From the NCBI GenBank assembly GCA_029706075.1, contig JAINUG010000147.1, positions 1,112,501-1,176,500 of the forward strand: a stretch of DNA of 64,000 nt. Direction: 5' to 3'. The notes under the pieces are model-generated. The model saw only the letters and a list, made by a program, of their open reading frames with translations, was not told the DNA's origin and made no database searches. Within the stretch, counting starts at the first letter, position 1. Every line of letters begins with the position of its first letter. A program made the translations under genes and the position numbers. This document shows positions 36,129 through 47,396 of this stretch, in pieces. The stretch comes from Aldrovandia affinis. Its lineage: Eukaryota; Chordata; Actinopteri; Notacanthiformes; Halosauridae.

Positions 36129-37677
36129 GTAAGTCTCGGTTAATTACATTTCCATGCCATGTCTTTCAGTGGACCCTAGAACACCTCTGGCGGTCACTGC
36201 TACACCATGTGGGACAAGCCCTCCTTGAGAACTTGCTCTATGTAAATCTAGGCTTGTCCATTGTTCCATGGAGAAATCGAGCATGTCAAGGAAAGCCTCT
36301 GATGTCCGCTTTGTTTAGTGTGATGAAAGCCGGTTTTAGTTGTGTCGACTGTGGGTCTGAAAATTAGTCCAAATGTAAGGGGTCGCCATGGGACATCAGC
36401 GTCCCCTCGAACTATGTCAGTGGACAGTGAGTTCATGAGTGGAGTTTGAGTTAATGTCAAACAAAACAGACCTGGCAGCAGCCAGGGTCAAAGCAGGACA
36501 CGTGTAATTACTAAATCAAAGACTCAGCCGGTGAGATGCTGTGTGATACTCAGTGATACAGGTAATTGCTCTCTGATTATATATCTGCTGATGTGCTTCC
36601 ACTGGTTACAAAATGATATCATTAAATAAGTCATGGCATTTGAGTTGAATTTCTTTTATACGTGAATCTACATTTCCTGCTGTGACAAATAGAGGCCAAT
36701 TAATGACATATTCATGTTTTTGTGTGTATGTGGGGCTGCTGTATAGCACATGTTGTGTGTGCCATCACGCTGTGTGTTACAGCTATCACTTCTTCAGAGC
36801 AGAAGCCAGTGGCAGTGAGCAGAATTCATACGAGATTTACGGCACTCAAGAGTGCATTCAAGTGAACGTGGAATATGCATAGCTGAAGGAAGGATCAGCC
36901 ATAAATTAGCCAACAGTTCTACAGAGTGTGGGCAATTCCTACTTACAGTTTTGAATGGTGTTACCTATATAAACTGCGTTACTTATGCAAAACACTTTAT
37001 GGTCACAGATGCTACAGATGCATTTCAGGTGTGCTTAAGAATACATATCTGTAGAAAAAAAGAGAGATAGCATTAGAATTTGACTGCTTTTGACTGGTGA
37101 GATTCGTGCTGAAAGTGACAATGTCTAGAGGAATGGGACATTAACTTTAAAATAGAAGCTGCTTTTGTATGGTTTTATTTTAAGGCATAGAAAATGACTC
37201 ACTGGCATGTGGACAGTGCAGTTTATAGAACTACTAAGAGTTCATAGCTGTGGCATCTTGAGGGTTTCAACTGAGGGGGTGCGAGGGGGTGCGAGTGTGT
37301 GTGGGAATGAATAAACCACATCGCCAGACTACACCATCTTTGGAGTTGCGCCCAAGTAACTGGTTAATACCAGAAATGACCAATACCCCAGTTACACAAA
37401 ACGATCCCCACGGTTCGCTGCAAGGTAGACAGATTCAAAATAAGGTTATATTTGACTGAATTCATATTTAGAGTTACTGGAAGTGCCTGTGGAGAGAATC
37501 TGGAGATATCTATGGAGAAAGCCTTGAGGCGCAGCTGGTTAAGTCAATCAACAAGATTACAAATCCAGTTATCACAAAGCCAATGTCAGCTCCGTACACC
37601 TTCTTCCAGTCCATACAAATGAATAACAACCTAGCTACAGGCTAAAAGACATGACAGTAAATAGTGGGTGGAATTTG

Positions 37678-38031
37678 CAGGGCTGGATTACCGAATGGGC
37701 CTGTCGGGCACAGGCCCAGGGGCCCAGATGTCAGAGGCGCCCTCAAAAAACAGATTTGTGGTCTCAAAATAAATATATTTTTAAATTTTGTTAGTTAATG
37801 TGTTATAACTCAGCAATTCAAGTAAATTAATGTAGCTTATTGCAGCATGCATTGTAAACCCTGTAGGCTATCTACAGGTGGTTTATATGTGTCACGTAAG
37901 CGGGTGGTTGGAGTGCGAGTTGCTTCTTGCTGTGTGTGCGTGTGTGCGTGCGTGGAGGGGGTGGGGGTGGGGGTAAGAGGGTCCTAGAGGCTTTCGTGCC
38001 CAGGGGCCCTTGATCTCATAATCCGTCCCTG
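37678..38031. mobile_element. hAT-type MITE, 354 bp
   Basis: Begins CAGGGCTGGATTA and ends TAATCCGTCCCTG, an imperfect inverted terminal repeat. The inner flanks also mirror each other (gggcccag / cccaggggccc). It is related in ends and layout to the element at 40750-41131. gggtggaa occurs on both sides but not at the exact edge, so the target duplication is unclear. Non-coding. Confidence 0.65.
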
Positions 38032-38057
38032 GGTGGAAGCTGCTGAAGGTATGTGCA

Positions 38058-38475
38058 TGTAACGGAGTTGATTCGAGGGATCTCGACACGACAAGAGAGC
38101 GATTTAGCTCACCGAGCTAAAGACTCAAGTCCCTAACTCCAGGAACTAATCATACTCTCATCCACATCACCTTTTGTAGCGGACGCTCACATACCAGAGC
38201 ACACCCACTACATTCTCCTCCGCTAAACTCCTGCAGCAGCAACCACGGCCCAACCGATTACCATCAGTTTATATGGTCCGAGTCACGGCACCAATGTAAT
38301 GGAGTTGGTTCTGCCCGCAGCGAGTTTCGAACCGAGGGATCTCGACGTGACAAGAGAGCGATTTAGCTCACCGAGCTAAAGACTCAAGTCCCTAACTCCG
38401 GGAACTAATCACATTCTTATCCACGTCACTTTCTGCAGCGGGCGCTCACGTACCAGAGCACACCCTCTAACCGCA
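38058..38475 (-). mobile_element. TRIM-like miniature LTR retrotransposon (non-coding)
   Basis: Two direct repeats of about 155-180 bp, 38058-38212 and 38295-38475 (right edge approximate), each with TG...CA ends, flank only 82 bp. Read on the minus strand, the repeat at 38295-38475 ends TTACA. It is followed at once by TGGTGCCGTGACTCGGACC, of primer-binding-site type, then a purine run GCGGAGGAGAA directly before the second repeat, of polypurine-tract type. Layout is thus LTR-PBS-PPT-LTR with no coding space, the definition of a terminal-repeat retrotransposon in miniature. The two repeats differ at roughly a tenth of positions by eye, so it is an old fossil. A target duplication was not clear. 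Confidence 0.7.
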
Positions 38476-40749
38476 TGCTATAGGTTATCCACTCGTGCAT
38501 CGACTTAGCACCTGGCGTGCAGCTCTCTAGAACATGGAAAAAGTGCAAAAGGGTGATTACGTGTAGTTACATTTATCGTGCGTGCAGTGAAGAGTACCCA
38601 CCACTACCCTCCCCAACAAAGCAGCACTCCACTCCACTAGTACCTAGTTTAATACAATTTGTCATTCAGATTACAAACCAGTTGGTTCATCCAAGTTACA
38701 AATGTGGAAATCACCCTGCATTAGCATACGCATTAAGCGATGACAGTGGAATACATAACACTATCGGCAACACACTATAGCATTAGAAAACTAATCAAAA
38801 CTAGTCAAAACCGTAATGATAACGGTCAACGCAAAACAGCAGCTAGTACAAATTTCAGACCTGAAACAGGAACACATTAGCCAAAGTGTCATATGAGAAA
38901 ATGTAAATCTTGCATTACCTCGGATGCTATAAAGGTGACCCTACAACACCATGCCTAGATTACCTGGACTACTTAGGAATACCTGCCTCTAAAATGGCCA
39001 ACAACGTTCAATCAGAAGGAAGAGGACACCAAAGCTGGGTGGGAGCGCAGAAAACAAATGCACAGGCTTATGAGTACTGACTGCCAAACCAAGGGAGAGA
39101 GCAGGTTTAGTAACCGCCAACACAACAGCCCCGATGAGAACACAAATTGAATACATGCCTACGGATACTGCGAGCAGAAACCAGATTACCTTAGCCTGGT
39201 GTGTGCCTATTCCCTGGTTTACAGATGCCTTGAAATGAATCAGTATTAGCAAGGGCTACCATTGTTGGCAAGGAAACAGCAACCAGTATGCCTTCTACGT
39301 ACCGCTAGATACAGCAATTAAGTATCACTACCTCAGCCGGGACTGGCGATTCTCAGTAGTAGCACAGTATGTGTGCGCTAATGTAAATAAATAAAAACGT
39401 AGACAGTATACTGCAAACATTAACGAACCAGCGCAACGCGGTTCGCATACCTTGAAACAGGACATGAAACTTTAAACAGGAAAAAAAAAAACTATGGAAG
39501 CACAGAAGGTAGGCAGGGCAAGCAGAATGTAAAATGGCGAATTAACAAGGCTATAGGGAAACACGTAAAGATAACAGATAACAGGAAATAAAGTTACATT
39601 TAGCTCAAATATGTAAAATGTCTCCTGCCACAGCCCAGTTTCCTTTCAAACTTTCAATCACGTTGCGCAAGTTGGAAAGTTTGTGGCATGCAACAAAGTG
39701 TTGGACCATTCTCAGTACTGATCCGAGACCAAAAGGATGGAGCAGAATCCATCTGCCGGTAAAGGCCCAGGCTATGACTAACAATGATACAATGATTCAG
39801 CTGCCCTCATATGGTGGAGCTGCACCCCCTACGCTACTGATTCAGAGCAGTGAGATGAGGTCATTTTATAATAGACACAAATCAATGATTTCTATATTCT
39901 CATTATGCACTCGATTGTCAATGAATGCTGGTCTGTATATGACCTGAACTGAGAAAGGAAGTGACTTGTCATTACTTGCGATAAGAACGAAATGACACAT
40001 ACTCCTTTGCTGAATAAAGTAAAAGTTTTATGAGACGAAAATGCTTCTGGAAAGTTCTTATTTTTCCAACAAATCACATTTCCAATGTCTACAGAATATA
40101 TGGATTTAGAAGAATTAGCATTATAATTCATTTTATACATCTGAATCAGATGTGCTTAATGTAATATTGAATAGAGGCTAAAGTCTGATGACCCTTAATT
40201 TTTCTGTGGGAGAAAATCTTTGTTAAAATGAATGTCAAATTCGTGAGAATTCAAATAAAATCACACGCACAAAGCCAATGGTAAAAGTTGGCTAAAATAG
40301 CTGAATTATCAGATAGCCTTGTCGTATTTTTATATGGCCATCACATCTCCTTCAGTACAGATGTGAGTAGATACAGTACATGACATTGCTCGTTTGTACA
40401 TGTAATGTACCGCACTACCAGTAAACGCTACCTTGTCAGATCAGTGTTACTGGCGAAAGCAATATGCAGCATTCAGCGTGTGTAGTGCCAAAACTGCATT
40501 TGATTTAGTGTGGACCTACTACAAGAAGGGGATTGGCAGTTGTAGTATTTCCTCTGTCTGTTGTGGGAGATGCTGTACAAGCAGTAAGAAGGCAAGGAGC
40601 TGCAATACTGTCCCATATGTGAGTGAGGAGAAGGTCTGCCCTTGAGTGGTTTACTGTTTAAGGTGATGAGAGCAAGGGAAGGCCCGAAAGGACCTGCCGG
40701 CACTTTCCAGCCACAGGGTGAAGAATTAACATGGCCCACCACTCCTGGA

Positions 40750-41131
40750 CAGAGCCGGATCATGACATTCATGGGCCTTAGGCCCCGCCTCCATTTTGGG
40801 CCCCCCAACCCCCCTACGGCATGGCATTCTGGGAGATGGAGTTCTTTGATTTAACGTTAGATTGGAGATATGATTTCATTTGCGTTATTTATTTTTTATG
40901 ACTACTACTACTACTAATAATAATGAGTATCCTGTGTGATGAACATATATTTATTAGGTGTGTAAGTGTAATTATGTAGCTAAAAAAATAAAAATAAAAA
41001 TGTAAATGAAAAAGAAATAATATATATAAAATATATATATCAATATTAATATTTTCCCATAATTCTGGGCCCCATGCGATGTTTGGGCCCTAGGCCCAGG
41101 CCTTGTTGGGCTATGCGGAGATCCGGCCCTG
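40750..41131. mobile_element. hAT-type MITE with 8-bp target duplication, 382 bp
   Basis: Begins CAGAGCCGGATC and ends GATCCGGCCCTG, with further mirrored tggg/cccta segments inside. Flanks are ctcctgga (40742-40749) and cccctgga (41132-41139), a 7/8 match, as expected of a hAT target duplication. The interior is an AT-rich spacer with (CTA)n/(TAA)n microsatellite. No coding potential. Confidence 0.82.
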
Positions 41132-44100
41132 CCCCTGGAGGGTGTCCAGGAAAGTGCCTGAATAAAACACTTAGGCTTATCCGCTTAATAATTCCTGTCC
41201 AAGTGGCACATGTAGGACAGTGTAAAGTTCTGGCCTGGCAGTTGGTACAGAACAATTCCAGCCTTTTATTGTTTTCCATTCCTGTTGTGTTGGTTCTGAT
41301 TGTATTTCCTCACAAACACTCAATAATGAATGATAACCCTTATGCAACAAACATATATTTTACATATCTAATATATTGCCATTCTAGTTTGTCCATTATT
41401 TGTGTCAATTAAACACTGTTCTCACAATATTTTCAGCATTTATTTACATATAACAATGATATCAAGTTATATAGGTCAATATATGTTCATTGTGTAAGGG
41501 AAACATGTATTTGCTGGCATGGGTAGGGGATCACATGAGCATGCATTCATGCCATGTGAATAGAGGGTAACATAATGACTGGCTTGTGGTCACGGCGGGA
41601 CATTCCACTGACATATGGAGCGGGTGGGCCCGTGAACCAGATCTGTGCTCGTGTAGAGAGAAGCACTGTATGGTCTTACTGGAAATGTAAGTTCCAGCAG
41701 ATCGAAAGAACCTTTGAGGGCTCTTCCATGGAAATCACTGTGGGTTTCTTTATACAAAACAAATCTTGTTTTTTTCTAGTGTAGAGAAAACTGCATGTTT
41801 TCATAACACCATCTTTCAGTTTCAGGTCCCTGAAAACTAATGCACCACATTGATATTTCTTTCCTGATATATGGGACGTTCAATGCCCCAATACCAGCCT
41901 TCACTCCCAGACCTTTCGTTCTGTGTGGTGGTAATGTTGCAAGCAGATGCTTCCAAATGATTGCGCATTTGTCTCCCATTTTCTAGCATGCTGGCTATGA
42001 ATTATGGGTGTCAAAACAAGAATTATAAAACACAAATGAGAAGATGTGGCCAGTGAGTGAATCAGATGCTAAATTAATTGAATTGATGGTGTCCTCATAC
42101 AATAACTGGGATTGCCAATAATTCTTCCTGTTTTGCAGCCAAACACAAGCTTAGTCAGCAGGCTGAAATGGACAGTACCACAGTAAAAAGAAAACTCCTC
42201 CCAAAACAATTCAAACCCATAATGCCAAAACCATGTCTGTGCCACAATGATGTAATGAAGCAATAATTCACTTGAGGGCGTGTGTTGTGGCAATTATTGG
42301 CACGATGTGATGCGGCTTTGTCTTGGACCGTTAGCATCACTGAGTGCCAAGAATTGCCACAGCATACACCCTCCAATGTATTATTGCTTTAAGAAAATGG
42401 ATCCATCCAGAGACATCTGTATATGCTCAGAAAAGTAAGACAAGACAGTTTTTAAATAGAAAACTGTAACGGAATATGATGTGTATTCTTCCGCTATCAA
42501 AGTTACTCGGACACTAAGCAATGTGAGTTACAATTCTGAGCCTAACTCTTGAGCTAGGATTCACGCAGAAGCGCCGTTCATTGTTGTTTTGAAGGCTCTT
42601 TGAAAGCCTCCATTTTTATTTTTATTGACAGCGTACAATATGTATATCTCAGGTGTTTATGTTAGTGAAAGGCGCAATGATATAAAAGGTAATTTTGTCG
42701 TTTTTCAATAATGATTTGTTTTATAATATCTGACAATGGCATAGTTTCACACAAAATATTTAATCTTATTGTTTGTGACTTTTTTGTCCGAAATAGGAGA
42801 TCAGGGTGTTCTGGCTCAGTTGAAGGACAGTTGATTCATTTACAAATTCAGTGTACAGTGTGTTTACAAATTCAATGATTTAAGTTAAACATAACATGAG
42901 CATCTTTTTCATATTAAAATGTCACATGACACATTAAAGGCCACAAGCTTCAGATTGCTTTTCTGAATAAAGGAAAGGTAATTAACACTAGAAACTGAAG
43001 CTGCACAGCTACTGTATGGAGTTTGACATGGTCTGCACAGGATGTAGGCCTATTTAAGATGTGACTACTCCTCTATGTTGAATTTTTACAATGTGGACAT
43101 GAAAAAGGGCTTATCATAACAAGGTTTGGTCATAAGGTGATCTCATTGTTTGTCACAGATCGCGAGTTGCGCCGTAAACAAAGGGCATATTTGAAGACGC
43201 GCTTCCACTTGTGTAAGTGGTAACCCCCTGGGAGTGTGTGACGTTTGCTGTGTTTAAATTTTCTTTGTTTGTTTTCTTTTAAAGCATGTGTTTTGGAGTG
43301 CCCATTCGTTTTCTGGCATGCTTTCCAACACCCTTTTCCTGCGGGCAGAATTGGTATTCAAAGCAGGGAGTGGTAATTTGTTAGAAAGGAAAACTTGTAT
43401 CCTTGAGTCAAGCACAGCTGTGAATAATGCATACAGGAGCCACTCATCTCTCCCTCTCCGCTGAGGTAAGTTTGACCTGGCGCGTCCAGCAAATAAGTGA
43501 CTGTACTAAAGAGGGAGGCCGTTTGAGACGTCCCTCATTCTGACAGTAGAATGTGACTCCCGGAGGGGAACTTCAAATGGCGGTGACGCGCTCGAGCGCT
43601 TGTGTGTGGGGAGAGCCCTACTACAGTTTCTGCAGCCTACAAAAACGAACCCTTCTGCTCACTGGCGGTTATTTCAAATGCTGGGATTCAATCGACACTT
43701 GTCCTTCACTTTGACTTACAAATAAATTCAATTGTTCGTTTTTGGGTTTTTTTACTTCAGAAACCCAGTTCGTGTGTTAATTTCGGCGATTCGTGTGATC
43801 TCGCCAAGCATATTGACGGAGGAAATAAATGTTTTCTTTTAACTTAAGGACAAAATTAAGGACAACTGTTGAATCCGTGCCAACGTTTTTTCTTGTCATG
43901 AATTGAAAAATTCATGAATGGTTTGATCTAAACATTGCATATTTACTAGAATCCTTTTTGCTGTTTTGTAACCTATTCACACGTTATTACACAGTAGGCT
44001 ATACTTGCTTTGCAGACTGCAGGTGACACAGATGGCTTTGTAAAGATGATACATTTTTAAGGTGTAGGGTGAGTCTGTGAGCTTAGGTTGGCCCAGTTTC

Positions 44101-44242
44101 CTCAGGTTACCGCTGCATTAGTCCCTCCTGAGGACATGCTAGGTCAGCGCTAGCTCTCCTGTCTTACTGTGTGGCCTGCATTGTGGAATAATGGCCACAG
44201 GCTTATGGGCGAGCACATCAGAGGAGCACATATGCTTTGGCT

Positions 44243-44530
44243 CAGGGGTGGGCAATTCTGGTCCCAGAGGGCCGGTGTGTATGCAAGGTTCTGTTTCTAC
44301 CAATTACCCTGGCTCAGTTAGCTAATTAGTTGGATATGCCCAATGCTGGCTCACTTGTAGATCAGACCACAGTAACATGTTTCATATGGGAACACAAGAA
44401 CAGTCATTCATGGGCTTGTCAAAAATTGTGCTAAAATGTCAGATCGAGTAAATGATTTGGCTAATTAAATAAGTAAGAGCAAGTTGGCATGAAATCCGGA
44501 AACGGACACGGCCTTCCTTGCCTGCCCCAG
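44243..44530. repeat. dispersed teleost-type repeat with mirrored ends
   Basis: Begins CAGGGGTGGGCAATTCTGG and ends with a diverged reverse-complement (ggccttccttgcctgccccag). CAGGGGTGGGCAA...GAGGGCCGGTGT is a phrase I associate with common fish interspersed repeats. The class is uncertain and no target duplication is seen. Confidence 0.5.
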
Positions 44531-45119
44531 TTCAACCTGCAGTGCTCCCTGCACTGGAGGCACAGCGGTGACTCATGAACAACTGGTGATTCCAAAGTGA
44601 GGACATTTGAAAAAACAATGCTACTGCCTTACCAATCCTCACTGATGCAATTCACATTTATTCACTGAAGGATACTGAAGCAATGTTTTGTCTAATCCAA
44701 AGCCTTCTGACCCAATTTTCAAAACAACACAGGCTTAACAGACTGCATTTCCGAAGACATTTAAAATTAAACTGTTTATTTAGAACCTATTTATTTAGTT
44801 TAGAGTTTATTTTGATACAATTACTGTACTCACAACTGTACCAAAAAAGACCAGTGACATCTGTCACATGTCATCGACATCAAAGTGAAATCTCCCATGC
44901 GATGCCTGAGACCTACAATAAGTAATGGGGCGTGAAAGGGATTGATCGGGCCTGAAGCACTGCGCAATGGCCTTCTTTAAACTGACAAGCTGGCTTGATC
45001 GCTTTGCCGGACCGGTGCGAAACGTGATCCGTGCAGCGATCAGACCAAGAGAACGAATAAATCCTGTGGGAATTTAATGAATGAACGGAATAATGAATGA
45101 ATGCTCTGGCTGTTTACAG

Positions 45120-45228
45120 GAATGCAGGTCCTGGAATGGAATGGAATTCCTCTGGTCGGTAAAACCTACGAAGAGGTCCAGAGCCTGGTGGGCGGCCAGT
45201 GTGGGGAGGCAGAACTGTGCATCAGACT
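45120..45228 (+). CDS. pclo: piccolo exon: PDZ domain, second half
   Basis: The acceptor is tgtttacag (phase 1) and the donor is AGACT/gtgagc (phase 2). It encodes (G)[20 protein letters not shown], then [15 protein letters not shown](L), the last helix and strand of the PDZ domain. Mammalian Piccolo reads [20 protein letters not shown], so the identity is firm. Confidence 0.95.
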
Positions 45229-46177
45229 GTGAGCGACTCCTCATGTTCTTTTATCTTTCACGTTAGCATTTCCCCGAAGCCTAGTGTTTGAATAACTGCT
45301 GCCTTTTTTTTTTCTATTTTCTTTTTCTGCTGTTTTTCCCAGTTTTTCTCCCAATTTAGTAGCCATTTATACTCTCTTTGTCTATATGTCAATTATACCC
45401 CTCCCTCATATTGAGATCTTGCTGCTGTAGTCCTGATACTGGCAGTGACATGTGGCTGGGCACTGCCTCCTCCGAGCTGGAACCCGCCAAGCCATCACCG
45501 TAACTCCGGTATGCACACAGGGCCACTCCTATATGCAGCGAGCTCGTATTGGCTTCCCTCCCCCCACCCTGGGGCAGACAGCCAATTGCCGCCCCCTAGT
45601 GGCACTCCGGACCAGAGCCAAAACTGGCACGGCCGGTGGAATTGAACCCCGGTCGCAGTGGGCAGCGTCGGGCCCTCTACCGCTACACCACCCGGGAGGC
45701 CCCCAACTGCTGTCAATTTAACCAGCTCTGTTTAAAGTATATACGTACAGTATACTCAATATATCACGTGATGTGAAAGGAAGAGAATGCTACAATGTGA
45801 GACACAAATTGAAATGGGATTTCCTGCCTGTGAGCATGGATTATTTGAGTAATTGGCACACTATTACTTAATTTAATAAATCAAAAGAAAGGAAAATGCT
45901 TTGGCATGAATGACCTGTTCAAATCCTCAATTTAAAGTTCACAATGTTCACTGATATGTCTTTCTGTGTGTGTGTAATCCTGCAGATATTAAAAACGTGC
46001 TTCCTTCATCACAACCCATCATTAACATTCTAGTCATTTTAGCTTTTATTTATAGTCTTGACTTGATTCTGTTTTCATCTCAGAAGAATGTGGGGTTAAT
46101 GCATTGCCGTGTGAGTTGCACATCTCTAGCTCTCCGGTGATTTGTGAGCTCACTGTCTCTCACGTGTCTTTTCGAAG
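45229..46177 (+). other. intron, about 0.95 kb
   Basis: gtgagc donor and ttttcgaag acceptor. It contains a minus-oriented tRNA-derived SINE (45302-45704). The rest shows nothing. Confidence 0.8.
45302..45704 (-). mobile_element. tRNA-derived SINE, family with 'gccaattataccctctatt' tail
   Basis: Read on the minus strand: a tRNA-like head gtggtgtagcggtagaggg with B box GGTTCAATTCC, a central tggctgtctgccccaggg block, then a tail with tataaatggctactaaattg and a poly-A-like end. It is flanked by aactgctg at 45294-45301 and 45705-45712, an exact 8-bp target duplication. The same family occurs at 12579-12925, 50452-50735, 53028-53400 and 63520-63862. Confidence 0.85.
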
Positions 46178-46245
46178 GGATTTGAACATGCTGTCAGATT
46201 CTGAACACCCCCAGCACCTGGAGCTGCAGGACGCCACAAAGCCTG
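46178..46245 (+). CDS. pclo: piccolo exon: post-PDZ linker (DLNMLSDSEHPQHLELQDAT)
   Basis: The acceptor is tcgaag (phase 2) and the donor is CCTG/gtaggt (phase 1). It completes the L codon and encodes DLNMLSDSEHPQHLELQDAT, then KP(G). Mammalian Piccolo has DLNMLSDSENSQHLELHEPP. The acceptor lacks a good pyrimidine tract, but phase and homology leave no other choice. Confidence 0.92.
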
Positions 46246-47184
46246 GTAGGTTCTAACGTACAGGGGTTACCATGGGACCTCCCAGGTTTGTGTTTTTCTG
46301 GATTAGTAGTACTTTTGCTGGTTTTGAGAGGGGGTGTCCTGCAAGGCTCCCTGAGATATAGTTTCTTTAGGGTAATGTCTGTAATGTTTTTCTGTTTGTT
46401 TAAGATTCTTTATGTTTTCACTTGGAGGAGGGCAGCTTCTGGGGGGGGGTGGGGGGGAGTATGCTCCTACTGTTTGATATGAACTGTTAAAGATTAAAAA
46501 CAAGGAACACAGAACAGTTGAATAGCTTTTTTTTTTTAAACAAAAAAACAAATGGTCCCCCATATGAGGGAATGGAGATGAAAAAAAAAACAACCTGGTC
46601 GGCTCTCCCATAATGCTCCGCTCCCTCTTTATCGTCATGCACCTGCTCCCGCTCAGTCCGCTGTTAATTAAGGGAGGACTGAGAAGATAACGAGCCTGCT
46701 CTCCGGTGACACGGCGGCATTAGTGCGTCGTCAGTCTGGCCCGAGCCCTGCGCAGGTGAGCCGCCTGCCAGGCTGAGATTGTGGCGTCGTGATGACGGCG
46801 GGGACAGGGTGCTTATTTACCGCCGTGCGGCTCCTGATGAAAGTTGACCGATTTACAGCAGGACAAATAAGCTCCATTAGGCGCCGTTGAAAAACAGGTG
46901 CGGACAGGTTAGCAGATCAAGAGATCGGGAGAGCCTGTTCTGAAAAGCTTCTGAAATGGCCCGAATCTGGCCCGGTCACGTTTATGATACACAGAGGGGT
47001 TTTAATTATCATTTGATGCGGTAACCAGGGCTGTGTCTTTCGGAGACAGACAGATGTCCCCAGATATCCAGAATCTGGATATTTCACGTGTATGACACAT
47101 TGACGCTCCTCCACACATTGACGCTTGTGTTGTAAAGGTGTTTTGAGCTGCGGATGATGCGTGGGCTTGTCTGTGTCTCTTTAG
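46246..47184 (+). other. intron, about 0.94 kb
   Basis: gtaggt donor and gtctctttag acceptor. It has a G-run near 46441-46458 and T/A homopolymers near 46528-46590. No mobile element is recognised. Confidence 0.75.
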
Positions 47185-47396
47185 GAGACAGGCAGAGGTC
47201 CCCAGGAGTGGATCCCAAACAGCTGGCTGCAGAGCTGCAGAAGGTGTCTCAACAGCAGGCGCCCTCCACGGTACTGTTAGCCACAGAGAAAGGCCCCCAT
47301 ATTCACTCAGGCACTGCATCGGCCGCCTCCAGCGCCATTCCCAGCCCCGGGCAGCCCGGTTCTCCCTCCGTCAGCAAAAAGAGGCACAGCAGCAAG
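47185..47396 (+). CDS. pclo: piccolo exon: PDZ-C2A linker ([20 protein letters not shown])
   Basis: The acceptor is tctctttag (phase 1) and the donor is AGCAAG/gtgagg (phase 0). It encodes (G)[19 protein letters not shown], then [39 protein letters not shown] and [12 protein letters not shown]. The [17 protein letters not shown] and [13 protein letters not shown] blocks match mammalian Piccolo. Confidence 0.95.

Larger units (their letters stand above)
36129..45119 (+). other. intron inside the PDZ domain, about 9 kb
   Basis: gtaagt donor and gtttacag acceptor. Named features are two hAT-type MITEs (37678-38031, 40750-41131), a TRIM-like miniature LTR element (38058-38475) and a further repeat at 44243-44530. 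The stretches 36130-37670, 38480-40740 and 41140-44240 show no gene or repeat I can name, apart from a (CTA)n run near 40902. Confidence 0.75.

Noticed and set aside
42472-42690. TGTAACGG start that might be an LTR
   Set aside because: No matching second end, target duplication or promoter boxes could be found.
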